A stretch of DNA of 8,998 nt from an uncultured Succinivibrionaceae bacterium (GCA_900539665.1 UQCV01000096.1:1-8998), one strand, 5' to 3'; shown: positions 1 to 6,739, numbered from the stretch's first letter. Notes: a model not told the origin generated them from the sequence alone. Numbers and translations are program-made.

Positions 1-15
1 AAAAAAACAATTCAT

Positions 16-37
16 CTCCCACCTAAAGAGGAAGGAG
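16..37. mobile_element. Decayed end hairpin of an IS200/IS605-type element
   Basis: The stem CTCC (16-19) pairs with GGAG (34-37) and CCT (22-24) with AGG (29-31), around the loop AAAG and a two-base internal mismatch. The surrounding words, TTCATC before and TCTTCTTGGAGATTTTAGAT after, resemble from memory the subterminal hairpins of IS200/IS605 (TnpB-type) elements, which carry short imperfect stem-loops instead of inverted repeats. No transposase or tnpB is inside the window, so any gene would lie to the left. The mismatches suggest the end has drifted. The element family is inferred from hairpin style only. Confidence 0.5.
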
Positions 38-221
38 TCTTCTTGGAGATTTTAGATAAAACCTGTATTAACTTTCTTAAAGGTTGATATTAAGTCCATT
101 AAATGGAAAAAAGTTGCATCAATAAGATTTATTTTTAAAGGTTTTGTATAGTTAAACCTAGGTCTTAGCCTTATGTTTTACGCCTTGGTTTTAAGCGTTA
201 GTTAAATAGAGGAGTTTAGAC

Positions 222-404
222 TTGAGCGAAGAGGTGTTGGTTGGGGCTTTGAGTCTGTAGTTGGCCGTTGGTTATAAAGATTTGCTGTTTTTTGTGATGC
301 GTTGGCTTTTTGCGGTAAAAAAACTAAAATTTGTTAATGTTTGTTTTTTTTTCTCTATAATGTTTGGGGTTTTAGTTACGAAAGTAAAGTTACCCATAAA
401 ATAA
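222..404 (+). pseudogene. Possible mini-ORF interrupted by a TAG stop
   Basis: A good Shine-Dalgarno sequence, AGAGGAG (208-214), stands 7 bases before a TTG codon at 222. This opens 12 codons (MSEEVLVGALSL) and then a TAG at 258-260. The same frame continues without another stop to TAA at 402-404, and its second half is hydrophobic. It could be a 12-residue leader peptide, the remains of a small membrane protein, or chance. I do not recognise the sequence. The weak point is the lack of any independent coding signal. Confidence 0.15.
331..361 (+). promoter_or_regulatory. Candidate sigma-70 promoter (TTGTTA / TATAAT)
   Basis: A perfect -10 hexamer, TATAAT, is at 356-361. The best -35 candidate is TTGTTA at 331-336, with a 19-base spacer that is longer than the ideal 17. 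If it drives gene 1, the untranslated leader would be nearly 400 bases. It could instead start a separate short RNA. AT-rich DNA yields such boxes by chance. Confidence 0.3.
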
Positions 405-663
405 ATGAGTTACGTTATTCCTAGATTTTGGGGCGCTTCTTTACCCTAAACTTTGCCTTGCTTGTTAGCCCAAACTTGGTTTTTTGTTTGTTTTACCAAA
501 CAGTTAAATCAAACGTAACTTGCCTGAACTTGCTAGATTTAGGTAACCGATTTAATTTAAATTTTTTGTGATCAAATTGATTTAGCTTACAACTATTTAG
601 CATAAAACTATTTGGTGAAAAACTAACTCAATTTGATTAAGTAGATTGTTTAGCTCATGAATT

Positions 664-682
664 ACTAAGTTACTTACTTAGT
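664..682. repeat. 7-bp inverted repeat upstream of gene 1
   Basis: ACTAAGT (664-670) and ACTTAGT (676-682) are perfect reverse complements around the five bases TACTT. The site lies about 80 bases before the gene 1 start, where an operator could sit. It is short and in AT-rich DNA, so chance is possible. Confidence 0.25.
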
Positions 683-760
683 TTAGAATTTACGTAGTTA
701 ATAAATTATGGAGCTAATAAATTTCACATACCGATGTGGTTTAGACGGGACGAAATGATT

Positions 761-1894
761 ATGAAAAAACTATGGTCTAGAATTACTTTAGGGCGTGTGG
801 CTCGATATGGTTTAGGCTTAGCCATGGCTTCAACTTTTACTCTTGGGGCGACCAATGCCTTAGCAGATTGCCGTGGAGATCTTGAAAAGTATCGCATGGA
901 TAGCGTGTTATACGAAGAATGCGCAAGAGAAGCTCTTAAGAATAAAGACAGTGAACTTTTATACCTAGTAGGTTTATGGAATCACTACGGGATTAGAGAA
1001 AAAAACTTCTACAAACCTGCAAGTATAGAGTTATACCGTAAATTTATGACTCAGGCTGCGGACCTTGGTAATCCAGACGCTCAGTCTATGTACATCATTT
1101 CTGAATCAAAGAACGCGACCCCAGATCCAAAAGTTCAAGTTTACCGTCAAGCTTTAGCCGCACAAAAAGATCCACAAAGTAAGTTCCGCTTAATTCAGTT
1201 AAAGCAGATTGAAGGCAATTTAACTAATGCCGACATCGACGAACTCGAAAAATTAGCGGCGATGCCAAAAAATTATGAAGATACTTTTTTCTACGCGCAG
1301 CTCTTAGCAAGTTTTGCGGATCCTGCTCGCCCTGAAACTTTGGCTAAACCTATTGAGCTTTTCGAAAAGCTCCTTTCCATTCCTGATACTGAAAAGTATG
1401 CCGCTTCTATTAAGGGGCAAACTAGATGGCAGTTGGTTCGCATTTATAATTCAAGCCCTAAAGCTGAAGTATTTTCTAAAGCGGAAAAATATTTGCTTGA
1501 GCTTGCTCAAGTGGGCGATTTACTCGCTATGAGTGAATACGCTAAAGCATATGAAACTTCTAAGTACGGTACTCTTAGTGCACCTTTGGCTTTCGCTTGG
1601 CGTGCTCAAGCAGCAACCTGTGCTCGTGGCACCATGTCAGAAGATGCTTTTGTTAAAGATTTTACAGAATATAGCAAAAATATGACCCCAACTGATTTGG
1701 TTGCTGGGGTTGCATATGCGTTTTCTTTAGGAAGCTCTTTTAAGTGCATGCATGACAATCTTATTGAACGTAAGATTGATGGTAACGGTAAAGTAGTGGC
1801 TGAAGATTCTAGTGAAGCTAAGACCCAAACTACACCAAACCAAACAGTGCAAACAAGTAAAGAACAAGCTAGCAAGGAACAAACAAGTAAATAG
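761..1894 (+). CDS. Exported Sel1/TPR-like repeat protein
   Basis: This gene encodes a 377-residue protein. The start MKKLW at 761 is preferred over ATG codons at 734 and 755 because GGGA at 747-750 stands 10 bases before it and a signal peptide begins there. The signal peptide has a basic, rather long n-region, a hydrophobic core and a probable cleavage after ALA (residue 35). The mature part is helical and resembles degenerate Sel1 repeats: AADLGNPDAQ at about 99-108, AQVGDLLAMSEYAKAY at about 249-264, and a further W280-containing repeat that runs into AATCARG. Four cysteines remain in the mature chain, which is compatible with periplasmic disulfides. The C-terminus is a short low-complexity tail with the word TSKEQ repeated. 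Sel1 proteins usually act as binding scaffolds; the partner here is unknown. A role beside the FimV-like neighbours is only suggested by position. The gene has its own terminator. Confidence 0.8.
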   Translation: MKKLWSRITLGRVARYGLGLAMASTFTLGATNALADCRGDLEKYRMDSVLYEECAREALKNKDSELLYLVGLWNHYGIREKNFYKPASIELYRKFMTQAADLGNPDAQSMYIISESKNATPDPKVQVYRQALAAQKDPQSKFRLIQLKQIEGNLTNADIDELEKLAAMPKNYEDTFFYAQLLASFADPARPETLAKPIELFEKLLSIPDTEKYAASIKGQTRWQLVRIYNSSPKAEVFSKAEKYLLELAQVGDLLAMSEYAKAYETSKYGTLSAPLAFAWRAQAATCARGTMSEDAFVKDFTEYSKNMTPTDLVAGVAYAFSLGSSFKCMHDNLIERKIDGNGKVVAEDSSEAKTQTTPNQTVQTSKEQASKEQTSK

Positions 1895-1912
1895 CATTAA
1901 AAGTTTTAGCAG

Positions 1913-1943
1913 CCAGAGCATTTAGGATGCTCTGGTTCTTTTT
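1913..1943 (+). terminator. Rho-independent terminator of gene 1
   Basis: CCAGAGCAT (1913-1921) pairs perfectly with ATGCTCTGG (1927-1935) over the loop TTAGG. The T-rich run TTCTTTTT follows. It sits 18 bases after the gene 1 stop and should separate its transcript from gene 2. Confidence 0.92.
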
Positions 1944-2303
1944 AATAAGGTTGCCCCAATTATTTTAGATTAAAAGACGTGGCCCGAAGTTTATCTAAAA
2001 AAACAAACTAAAGAAGTCCATCAATTTAAAAAACTATGTTCTAGATAAAGCGGTAAAACGGTAGGTTAGAAATTATGTTAGGCTACAAGTTTAGAAAAGT
2101 GGTTAAAAACGTAGTTTAAAAATGCAGATTAAAACATGGTTGAGAAATATGATGCCATGCCCTAAAGCAAGTTTTTAAGCCTGCGTCTAAGCTAAAACAC
2201 ATCTGTATTAAACTTATGCTTAGCATTTTATTTGTGCGTTTTACCGGTAACCGCGGAAAACCACGTTAGTTCCTGTTGGTTTAAGTTTGATAGTGGAGGA
2301 TAT
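1944..2303. other. Non-coding spacer between genes 1 and 2
   Basis: About 360 bases with no gene that I can support. The stretch 2099-2148 shows a degenerate 12 to 13-base periodicity (see the repeat entry). ATGCT/AGCAT forms a small palindrome at 2216-2226. A short hairpin, GTTTT with AAAAC plus three further pairs, can form at 2238-2261 just before the ribosome binding site of gene 2. No convincing promoter boxes were found. Confidence 0.5.
2099..2148. repeat. Degenerate 12 to 13-base tandem pattern
   Basis: Four consecutive units share the shape RYRGNTTAAAA: GTGGTTAAAAAC, GTAGTTTAAAAAT, GCAGATTAAAAC and ATGGTTGAGAAAT. The match is loose and may only reflect the A/T-rich composition of the spacer. 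Confidence 0.3.
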
Positions 2304-3878
2304 ATGAAAAAATCTATTGCCCCTGTCTGGTTAGGAGTCACAGTCGTGGCATGTGCCTTATGGCCCCAAGTTTCCTTAAGTGCGGATGCAACTGCTGCTG
2401 CCACTACGACTTCTCAAGGTGCGGTGGCTCCTAATACGGCGCAAGCCCAGTCTAAAGCTAATAAAGAATCAAATAAAAAACAACAAGTTAAAGATGCTCC
2501 TGCCTCAACAAGCAAAGATGCTAATGCTAGCGACTCAACCCAAATGCCTGTGAGCATTGCGAAGAGAGTTGATGACTTTTCAGTTGAAGTGTTAGAACCG
2601 AATTTAAATCGACCAAAAGGTTCTGATAATGTTGGAATGCAGGTTTTGCATGCAGAATCTCATTTCACCACTGAAATCCCTGATGAAGCCGCAAATGAGG
2701 CCCAAGAAAAAGGCTCTCTTAACGCGGTGGCGCAAAGCGTAGTGCCGGCCGAACAAATCCGTCGTAATAAAGTAGTGACTGGGGCGCAGCAAGAATTGCA
2801 AGCAGCAGCTTCGGCCTTTGGTTTTGCGGCCAAAGTTCAAGAACGCCGGACAAAGGAAGCTGAAGCGGTAATGCAAAAGGAAAAACTTTTAGCGCAAGAA
2901 GAAGAAAAAGCTAGAGCGCAAAAATTGGCGCAAGAAGCTCAAGCAAAAGCGGAAGCAGAAGCAGAAGCGAAGGCTCAAGTCGAGGCTCAAGCTTTAGCTA
3001 AAGTGCAAGCGCAACAGACTGAGGATGAGGCTTCTAAGGCTGATGAATCTAAGTCAATCGTGGTTGCAACTCAAGACGCTGAAGTAACTAAGACTCCAAA
3101 AGCTAATGAAACCTCAGAAGTGAGCGCTCCAAATGAAGAAGTTAATACCAAAGCTACCACCAAAGAACCTAATTTGGTTGCTTCTAAGGTAGCAGAAGCT
3201 TCTCAAGGGGAAGTTCAACCGACAGCTGAACAAACTAAAGTTGAAGTTAAAGCAAAAACTACCGCCGAATCTAAAGTTCAACCAGAAGCTCTTGCCCAAG
3301 CTGAAGCTCCAAAAACTTCAGTTAAATCTATTACCCAAGCTGAGCTTGAACGTTTATTCCCAATGCCACCAAAGCCACAGGCAATGACGGCATCTAATGA
3401 CGCTTCCGAACAAGTTGAAGCTAACTTAGAACAAGAGTTAAGTAAGGTTGATTTATTAGCTCATGCTGGTGTCTTTCATGTTAAACCTGGGACTGGGACT
3501 TATCGTTTAACCCAGGAACTTTATAAAGCTGGTCAAGGTTACACGCAAGACCAGTTCTTGACAGCGCTTTTTAGACGTAACCCTGATAAATTTGGTCCGC
3601 GCGGTCCGCTTTATCCTTTTGAAAACGTCGATTTAATCGTGCCAACAGCGGCGCAAATACAATTAGAAAAGAATGGAGTTTTTGCCTCTTATTTGTCACA
3701 ACCAGGCGTTAAGCTTGCGGTAAAAGACTTACCGCGTCTGGGCGTAGCTAATAAAACCTCAAATCAAGCCAAGCTTAAGGCGCAAAAAAAGCAATATGAA
3801 AAAGCTTGTCGCGAGGTCACTAAAAAGCGTGAAGCCTATTTAAAGGCACATGGCTTTACTATTAGTGATAATAAGTAG
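2304..3878 (+). CDS. FimV-like envelope protein with C-terminal LysM
   Basis: This is a 524-residue protein. The ATG at 2304 is chosen because GTGGAGGA stands just before it and a signal peptide follows; an upstream in-frame TTG at 2232 would only add a non-signal extension. The N-terminus is MKKS plus a hydrophobic core. It can be read as a normal signal peptide ending near residue 27, or as a lipoprotein signal with lipobox VVAC at Cys17. RVDDFSVEVLEP at 88-99 matches a segment near the mature start of gene 3. Residues about 190-245 form a TolA-like Ala/Glu/Lys/Gln helix, followed by a Thr/Glu/Lys/Val-rich linker. A LysM-like domain of the FimV type lies at about 390-448 (core LFRRNPDKF, ending LIVP). 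A basic helix containing Cys502 ends the protein. There is no transmembrane helix after the signal, so it cannot signal to the cytoplasm by itself. LysM should bind peptidoglycan glycan chains. Confidence 0.8.
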   Translation: MKKSIAPVWLGVTVVACALWPQVSLSADATAAATTTSQGAVAPNTAQAQSKANKESNKKQQVKDAPASTSKDANASDSTQMPVSIAKRVDDFSVEVLEPNLNRPKGSDNVGMQVLHAESHFTTEIPDEAANEAQEKGSLNAVAQSVVPAEQIRRNKVVTGAQQELQAAASAFGFAAKVQERRTKEAEAVMQKEKLLAQEEEKARAQKLAQEAQAKAEAEAEAKAQVEAQALAKVQAQQTEDEASKADESKSIVVATQDAEVTKTPKANETSEVSAPNEEVNTKATTKEPNLVASKVAEASQGEVQPTAEQTKVEVKAKTTAESKVQPEALAQAEAPKTSVKSITQAELERLFPMPPKPQAMTASNDASEQVEANLEQELSKVDLLAHAGVFHVKPGTGTYRLTQELYKAGQGYTQDQFLTALFRRNPDKFGPRGPLYPFENVDLIVPTAAQIQLEKNGVFASYLSQPGVKLAVKDLPRLGVANKTSNQAKLKAQKKQYEKACREVTKKREAYLKAHGFTISDNK

Positions 3879-4031
3879 TTTTGCCATAAATAAATACGGT
3901 AAAACTTACTACAACTAGCTGCAACTAACGAGTAAACGGTGAGACCAAAAACACGCCATTTAAATGGATACTTACTAAGGCCGTGAAGCTTAAAGTAAGC
4001 CATAGAAGTAAATGGTAAAAAGCAAGTCTTC

Positions 4032-4059
4032 GAGCGAACTTGCAACAGTAAGTTCGCTC
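4032..4059 (+). terminator. 10-bp hairpin after gene 2, possible terminator
   Basis: GAGCGAACTT (4032-4041) pairs perfectly with AAGTTCGCTC (4050-4059) over an 8-base loop. It is GC-richer than its surroundings and lies about 150 bases after gene 2. No T-run follows on the + strand, so it is a poor intrinsic terminator. It may instead protect an RNA 3' end or be a protein site. Confidence 0.4.
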
Positions 4060-4140
4060 TAGGCTACTAACTTGGGCTTTTAAGTTGCCTTTTAACTTGG
4101 CCTTTATGCGGCAATACCCAGTTTTTTGATTGTTAAATTT

Positions 4141-4169
4141 TTGATAACAATAGTATTTCTAGCTGTAAA
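4141..4169 (+). promoter_or_regulatory. Candidate sigma-70 promoter of gene 3
   Basis: TTGATA at 4141-4146 matches the -35 consensus at five of six bases. With a 17-base spacer, TGTAAA at 4164-4169 fits the -10 box at four of six. The leader to gene 3 would be about 180 bases. Confidence 0.3.
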
Positions 4170-4283
4170 TTAGTTTTTTTGCTAGAGGGATTTGATTTCG
4201 TTAGTTATCATTTAAGGTCAATGGTTTTAGTCTATAGCTTAAGTCTATGAAAAAAAGTTAAGGCTAAGCCAAACAATAAAGTG

Positions 4284-4296
4284 CGCTTTAAAAGCG
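4284..4296. repeat. Near-palindrome upstream of gene 3
   Basis: CGCTTT (4284-4289) and AAAGCG (4291-4296) are perfect reverse complements around a single A. It lies about 65 bases before the gene 3 start, in an AT-rich leader. It may be an operator half-site pair. Confidence 0.3.
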
Positions 4297-4359
4297 TAAA
4301 ACACATTCAATAATAATAAAAACAAAACAAACATAAATAGGACGTTAGGATTTTTGATT

Positions 4360-5973
4360 ATGCGTTTGGGAATTTTGGCTTTAGCAGTGGCTGCTACTTT
4401 TAGTAGTAGTGTTATGGCTGCAGATCGAGTAGATGAATTTGAAATCGAAGTTACTACTCCTAAAGCAAGCTCAGAACAAGGGGCTAAACACCAAACAGTT
4501 CAGCCAGTGATGACACAGGCTACTAGTCGACAAAAAACACCGGAAGAGCATCTTTGGGACTGTGCAGCGGCGCAAAGCAGTGGTATGGATTTTGGGACGA
4601 TTTTTGCGTCCGGAATCATGGCTTCATTTATCGGCAATGATGAAATTATTAAGGCTAAGCCTGTTGATTTAGAAGCCATGCCTACCATTCCGGCAGATAG
4701 CTCTTGTGTGATGCCTCAAGTGCCGGAACCTTTAACCGTCGATAAACCTAAAATTCCCCGCTTCTCTTTAACGGCCAATGCGCACGCTTATAAAGTTGCC
4801 TCAGGTGATACTTTAGCTAAAGTTGTGGCTGAAGTACAAAAAATGATGGGGGGTAAGGTCGACGGCGAGCGAATTTTAGCGGCGATTTTTCGGGAAAACC
4901 CGAGTGTCTTTACCGCGAACGGCTTAGTTGCGGATAAGATTTTAAATGTTCCAAGTGCGCAGCGTATAGCCCTTGAAGCGCCAGCTAGTGGGCAGGCGGT
5001 AATGGAAGCTGCTAATAATTCAAAGCTTAAAAGCTATAAGCTTCCTGCTTTAGTGTTGCCGTGGGGCGAAGAAGACGCCAAAATCCAAGCGCAAATAGCA
5101 CAAGCGAAACAAGTTAGCGAAATTAGAGCTCAAGCGCGAGCTAGTGTCAGAGCCTGTTTAAACAAGGAAGCAGCTGAGCGCGAAGCGATAGCTAAAAAGG
5201 CTTTAGAACAAAAACGCATGGCCGAAACACCAGCTGACATTGCTGATGATTCTTTCATGATTAAAGACGAAGAAGATTCTGCTACCCAGGTTACATATAA
5301 CGAACAAGGGAAAAGAGTAATCACCTTTAAAAATGAAAAACCGGCAGCTAAGGGACGAGAACATGATAACGCCAATAATGCTGCTGGGCCAAATGGAGGC
5401 ATGGTGGTTGCTGAAGGGAACGGTATTTACGGTACCTCGTTAGTTTTAGGGGGGCGTAATGGTTCTGTAGGCCTCAATTCACAAGGCAAGGTAAATCCAC
5501 GTTTAAATGGCAGTTCTTCAAGTGAGGATTTAAAGAAGAGCCAGGCTGAAGTAAAACGCCTTAATGATGAAATCACTCGTTTAAGAAGTCAGTATGAAGC
5601 TCAAGCGCAGCGTAATGCTGCGGATATGAATGAGCTTAAAGGTATGATGAATCAGCTCCTTGATAAGAAAGGAAAGCAAAATTCAGAAGCGGAAGAGGAG
5701 GCAGAAGATAACTCTTCTTATACCATCTTAGCTATTGGTTTAGGCATTTTATTATTGTTAGCGGCAAGCGGTTACCTTTTTATCAGATTAAAGCTAAACA
5801 AGATGCGTCGCGCGCTCATGGAAGCTGATGAAAGCGAAAATAGTAATTGCCCTGATCTCGATGGCGATAGTGTGAACTTTAAGGAAGAAATTCACTTTAT
5901 CGATAGAGTAAGGTTTTATCAAAACGAAGATGAGGCTTTAGCTGACGATGAAGCCGCTTCAGACTCTAATTAA
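4360..5973 (+). CDS. FimV/HubP-like LysM membrane protein, short tail
   Basis: This is a 537-residue protein. The ATG at 4360 is preferred to the in-frame TTG at 4354: AGGA at 4347-4350 is 9 bases before it and MRLGILALAVAA starts a signal peptide cleaved near VMA (residue 20). The mature N-terminus has DRVDEFEIEVTTPK, shared with gene 2. Then come Cys68, Cys116, the segment PKIPRFSLTA and a LysM domain at about 144-199 (YKVASGDTL, FRENPSVF, LNVPS). LPWGEEDAKI and a helix with Cys266 follow, then a Gly/Asn/Ser-rich linker, a coiled coil at about 387-437, one transmembrane helix at 454-475, and RLKLNKM at the cytoplasmic face. The cytoplasmic tail of about 60 residues is acidic and includes PDLDGD. 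It lacks the TPR-like C-terminal domain of FimV. By family it should bind peptidoglycan at poles or septa. It is a clear paralogue of gene 4. Confidence 0.85.
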   Translation: MRLGILALAVAATFSSSVMAADRVDEFEIEVTTPKASSEQGAKHQTVQPVMTQATSRQKTPEEHLWDCAAAQSSGMDFGTIFASGIMASFIGNDEIIKAKPVDLEAMPTIPADSSCVMPQVPEPLTVDKPKIPRFSLTANAHAYKVASGDTLAKVVAEVQKMMGGKVDGERILAAIFRENPSVFTANGLVADKILNVPSAQRIALEAPASGQAVMEAANNSKLKSYKLPALVLPWGEEDAKIQAQIAQAKQVSEIRAQARASVRACLNKEAAEREAIAKKALEQKRMAETPADIADDSFMIKDEEDSATQVTYNEQGKRVITFKNEKPAAKGREHDNANNAAGPNGGMVVAEGNGIYGTSLVLGGRNGSVGLNSQGKVNPRLNGSSSSEDLKKSQAEVKRLNDEITRLRSQYEAQAQRNAADMNELKGMMNQLLDKKGKQNSEAEEEAEDNSSYTILAIGLGILLLLAASGYLFIRLKLNKMRRALMEADESENSNCPDLDGDSVNFKEEIHFIDRVRFYQNEDEALADDEAASDSN

Positions 5974-6015
5974 ACCAAACCTCGGGATCTTAATTCTTAA
6001 AGCTTGGGCTCAAAA

Positions 6016-6039
6016 ATTTTTAAGGTCACCCTTAAAAAT
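6016..6039. terminator. 10-bp hairpin after gene 3
   Basis: ATTTTTAAGG (6016-6025) pairs perfectly with CCTTAAAAAT (6030-6039) over the loop TCAC. No T-run follows on the + strand, but on the - strand the stem is followed by TTTTG. It could act weakly in either direction; the better terminator for gene 3 is at 6136. Confidence 0.35.
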
Positions 6040-6135
6040 ACCAAACCTTAAAAGCAAAGAGCTAAAGGATTGTTAAAACCTAAAATTTTAGCTACATAAG
6101 GACTTAAGAACTTAGGGACTTAATTTAGATAGTTT

Positions 6136-6166
6136 AAAGGCAGAAAAGACCAATTTTCTGCCTTTT
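6136..6166 (+). terminator. Rho-independent terminator downstream of gene 3
   Basis: AAAGGCAGAAAA (6136-6147) pairs perfectly over 12 bp with TTTTCTGCCTTT (6154-6165) around the loop GACCAA; the right arm runs into TTTTATGTTT. The symmetric A-run before the stem makes it potentially bidirectional. It lies about 160 bases after the gene 3 stop and isolates gene 4 from gene 3. Confidence 0.85.
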
Positions 6167-6232
6167 ATGTTTGGTAAACAGTGAGTTTTTGTTACGTGAC
6201 CGGTAGTTTAGGTTGGCGGAACAGGTGGGGCT

Positions 6233-6289
6233 AAAAAAACGGTAGTGATTTAAAAAGGCGGTAATGATGTAAAAAAACTGTAGCGTTGT
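6233..6289. repeat. Three tandem copies of a 19-bp unit
   Basis: Units at 6233-6251, 6252-6270 and 6271-6289 follow each other with no gap. Each starts with an A-tract, then reads approximately CGGTAGTGATGT: AAAAAAACGGTAGTGATTT, AAAAAGGCGGTAATGATGT, AAAAAAACTGTAGCGTTGT. The exact 19-base register in all three copies makes chance unlikely. It may be iteron-like protein binding sites or replication slippage. Confidence 0.6.
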
Positions 6290-6383
6290 AAAGTAACTTT
6301 TGCTTTGGTTTTCCGCTTCATAGCTTTACATCTCTTTACTTAAAATCATGAGTATCCAAGAGACCAAGCTCGAATTATGGCAC

Positions 6384-6427
6384 TTTAGGCCTTAAGCAAA
6401 GGCTAAAATATGAAGCTTCGCCATATT
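6384..6427 (+). other. Two adjacent small hairpins
   Basis: TTTAG plus CC (6384-6391, one G bulged) pairs with GGCTAAA (6401-6407). The next stem is AATATG (6407-6412) with CATATT (6422-6427), whose loop is AAGCTTCGC. The two stems share base 6407, so they would stack or compete. Whether this is transcribed is unknown. Confidence 0.25.
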
Positions 6428-6484
6428 CCAAAAATAGTGATGTGGTAAAATCCAAGCTAGATATCATAAGCTTCTAAACCCTTG

Positions 6485-6507
6485 TATTAACTACGATTAA
6501 GTTAATA
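6485..6507. repeat. 8-bp inverted repeat, operator candidate
   Basis: TATTAACT (6485-6492) and AGTTAATA (6500-6507) are perfect reverse complements separated by 7 bases. The form resembles a dimeric regulator site and lies 110 bases before the sigma-54-like element, a position used by enhancer-binding activators. No regulator can be named. Confidence 0.35.
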
Positions 6508-6618
6508 GTGTTAGGTGGTTACGTCGGGCTTTTTAGAGCTTAGTGCTTAGTTTACGCAATAGCAACGTAGCCTTATAACATCAAGGCCCCAAAAATTAAT
6601 TTATAAAACTTGTAAAGT

Positions 6619-6634
6619 TTGCACGATTTTTGCT
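6619..6634 (+). promoter_or_regulatory. Sigma-54-like -24/-12 promoter candidate
   Basis: TTGCACG-ATTT-TTGCT aligns with the sigma-54 consensus TGGCACG-N4-TTGCW with a single mismatch, T for the first G of the -24 GG pair. The distance between G6621 (-24) and C6633 (-12) is exactly right. Transcription would start near 6645, giving gene 4 a leader of about 115 bases that contains the 22-bp palindrome. Polar flagellar genes are often sigma-54 dependent, which fits the proposed role of gene 4. The mismatch is at an important base. Confidence 0.35.
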
Positions 6635-6717
6635 TAAAGGACTTTAGAGAGAAATTTTTACGGTAGATTGATAGCAAAAACCGGCATCAGCTAGGGTTTT
6701 GTCCGTAATTTGACGAA

Positions 6718-6739
6718 TAATGGCAAAATTTTGCCATTA
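6718..6739. promoter_or_regulatory. Perfect 22-bp palindrome before gene 4
   Basis: TAATGGCAAAA at 6718-6728 is followed directly by its exact reverse complement at 6729-6739, with no spacer and no mismatch. It ends 8 bases before the AGGAGG ribosome binding site. As DNA it is an ideal operator for a dimeric repressor; as RNA the absence of a loop makes it a less comfortable hairpin, though opening the central bases leaves a stem of about 9 bp. Confidence 0.6.

Larger units (their letters stand above)
38..760. other. Long AT-rich non-coding region before gene 1
   Basis: About 720 bases with no convincing gene. The part from 230 to 310 is G/T-rich and has five GTTGG words. A perfect TATAAT box lies at 356-361. 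A broken mini-ORF (222-404) is described separately. From about 540 onward the DNA is very AT-rich and contains a spaced 10-bp inverted repeat (ATCAAATTGA at 571-580 against TCAATTTGAT at 628-637) and a tighter 7-bp one at 664-682. I see no tRNA, rRNA or recognised riboswitch here. Confidence 0.6.
3879..4359. other. Non-coding spacer between genes 2 and 3
   Basis: About 480 bases without a supported gene. It contains the strong hairpin at 4032-4059, then a chain of AACTT/AAGTT words (about 4068-4100) that can pair in alternative ways. It also holds a sigma-70-like promoter candidate at 4141-4169 and a 13-base near-palindrome at 4284-4296. An A-rich leader (about 4307-4336) precedes the ribosome binding site of gene 3. 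Confidence 0.5.

Noticed and set aside
451..520. Possible terminator around CCAAACTTGG and the T-run near 480-487
   Set aside because: The stem would be four base pairs with a two-base loop, which is not stable; alternative pairings are only five to six pairs of A/T-rich sequence.
1314..1532. 72-codon + strand frame inside gene 1
   Set aside because: It overlaps the well supported gene 1 in another frame and its Leu/Lys/Ser-rich product has no recognisable feature.
2232..2303. Upstream TTG start for gene 2 adding 24 residues
   Set aside because: The added segment is not signal-like, and the ATG at 2304 has GTGGAGGA before it and opens a signal peptide.
2880..3030. TolA identity for gene 2 because of its Ala/Glu/Lys-rich helix
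   Set aside because: TolA has an N-terminal transmembrane anchor and a distinct C-terminal domain, whereas this protein ends in a LysM-like domain; the helix is shared composition only.
3836..4045. 69-codon - strand frame after gene 2
   Set aside because: It overlaps the gene 2 end and the hairpin arm, shows no ribosome binding site, and its product is not recognisable.
6348..6395. Tiny ORF starting ATGAGTATC, 15 codons
   Set aside because: No Shine-Dalgarno sequence precedes it, and such short frames are expected by chance.
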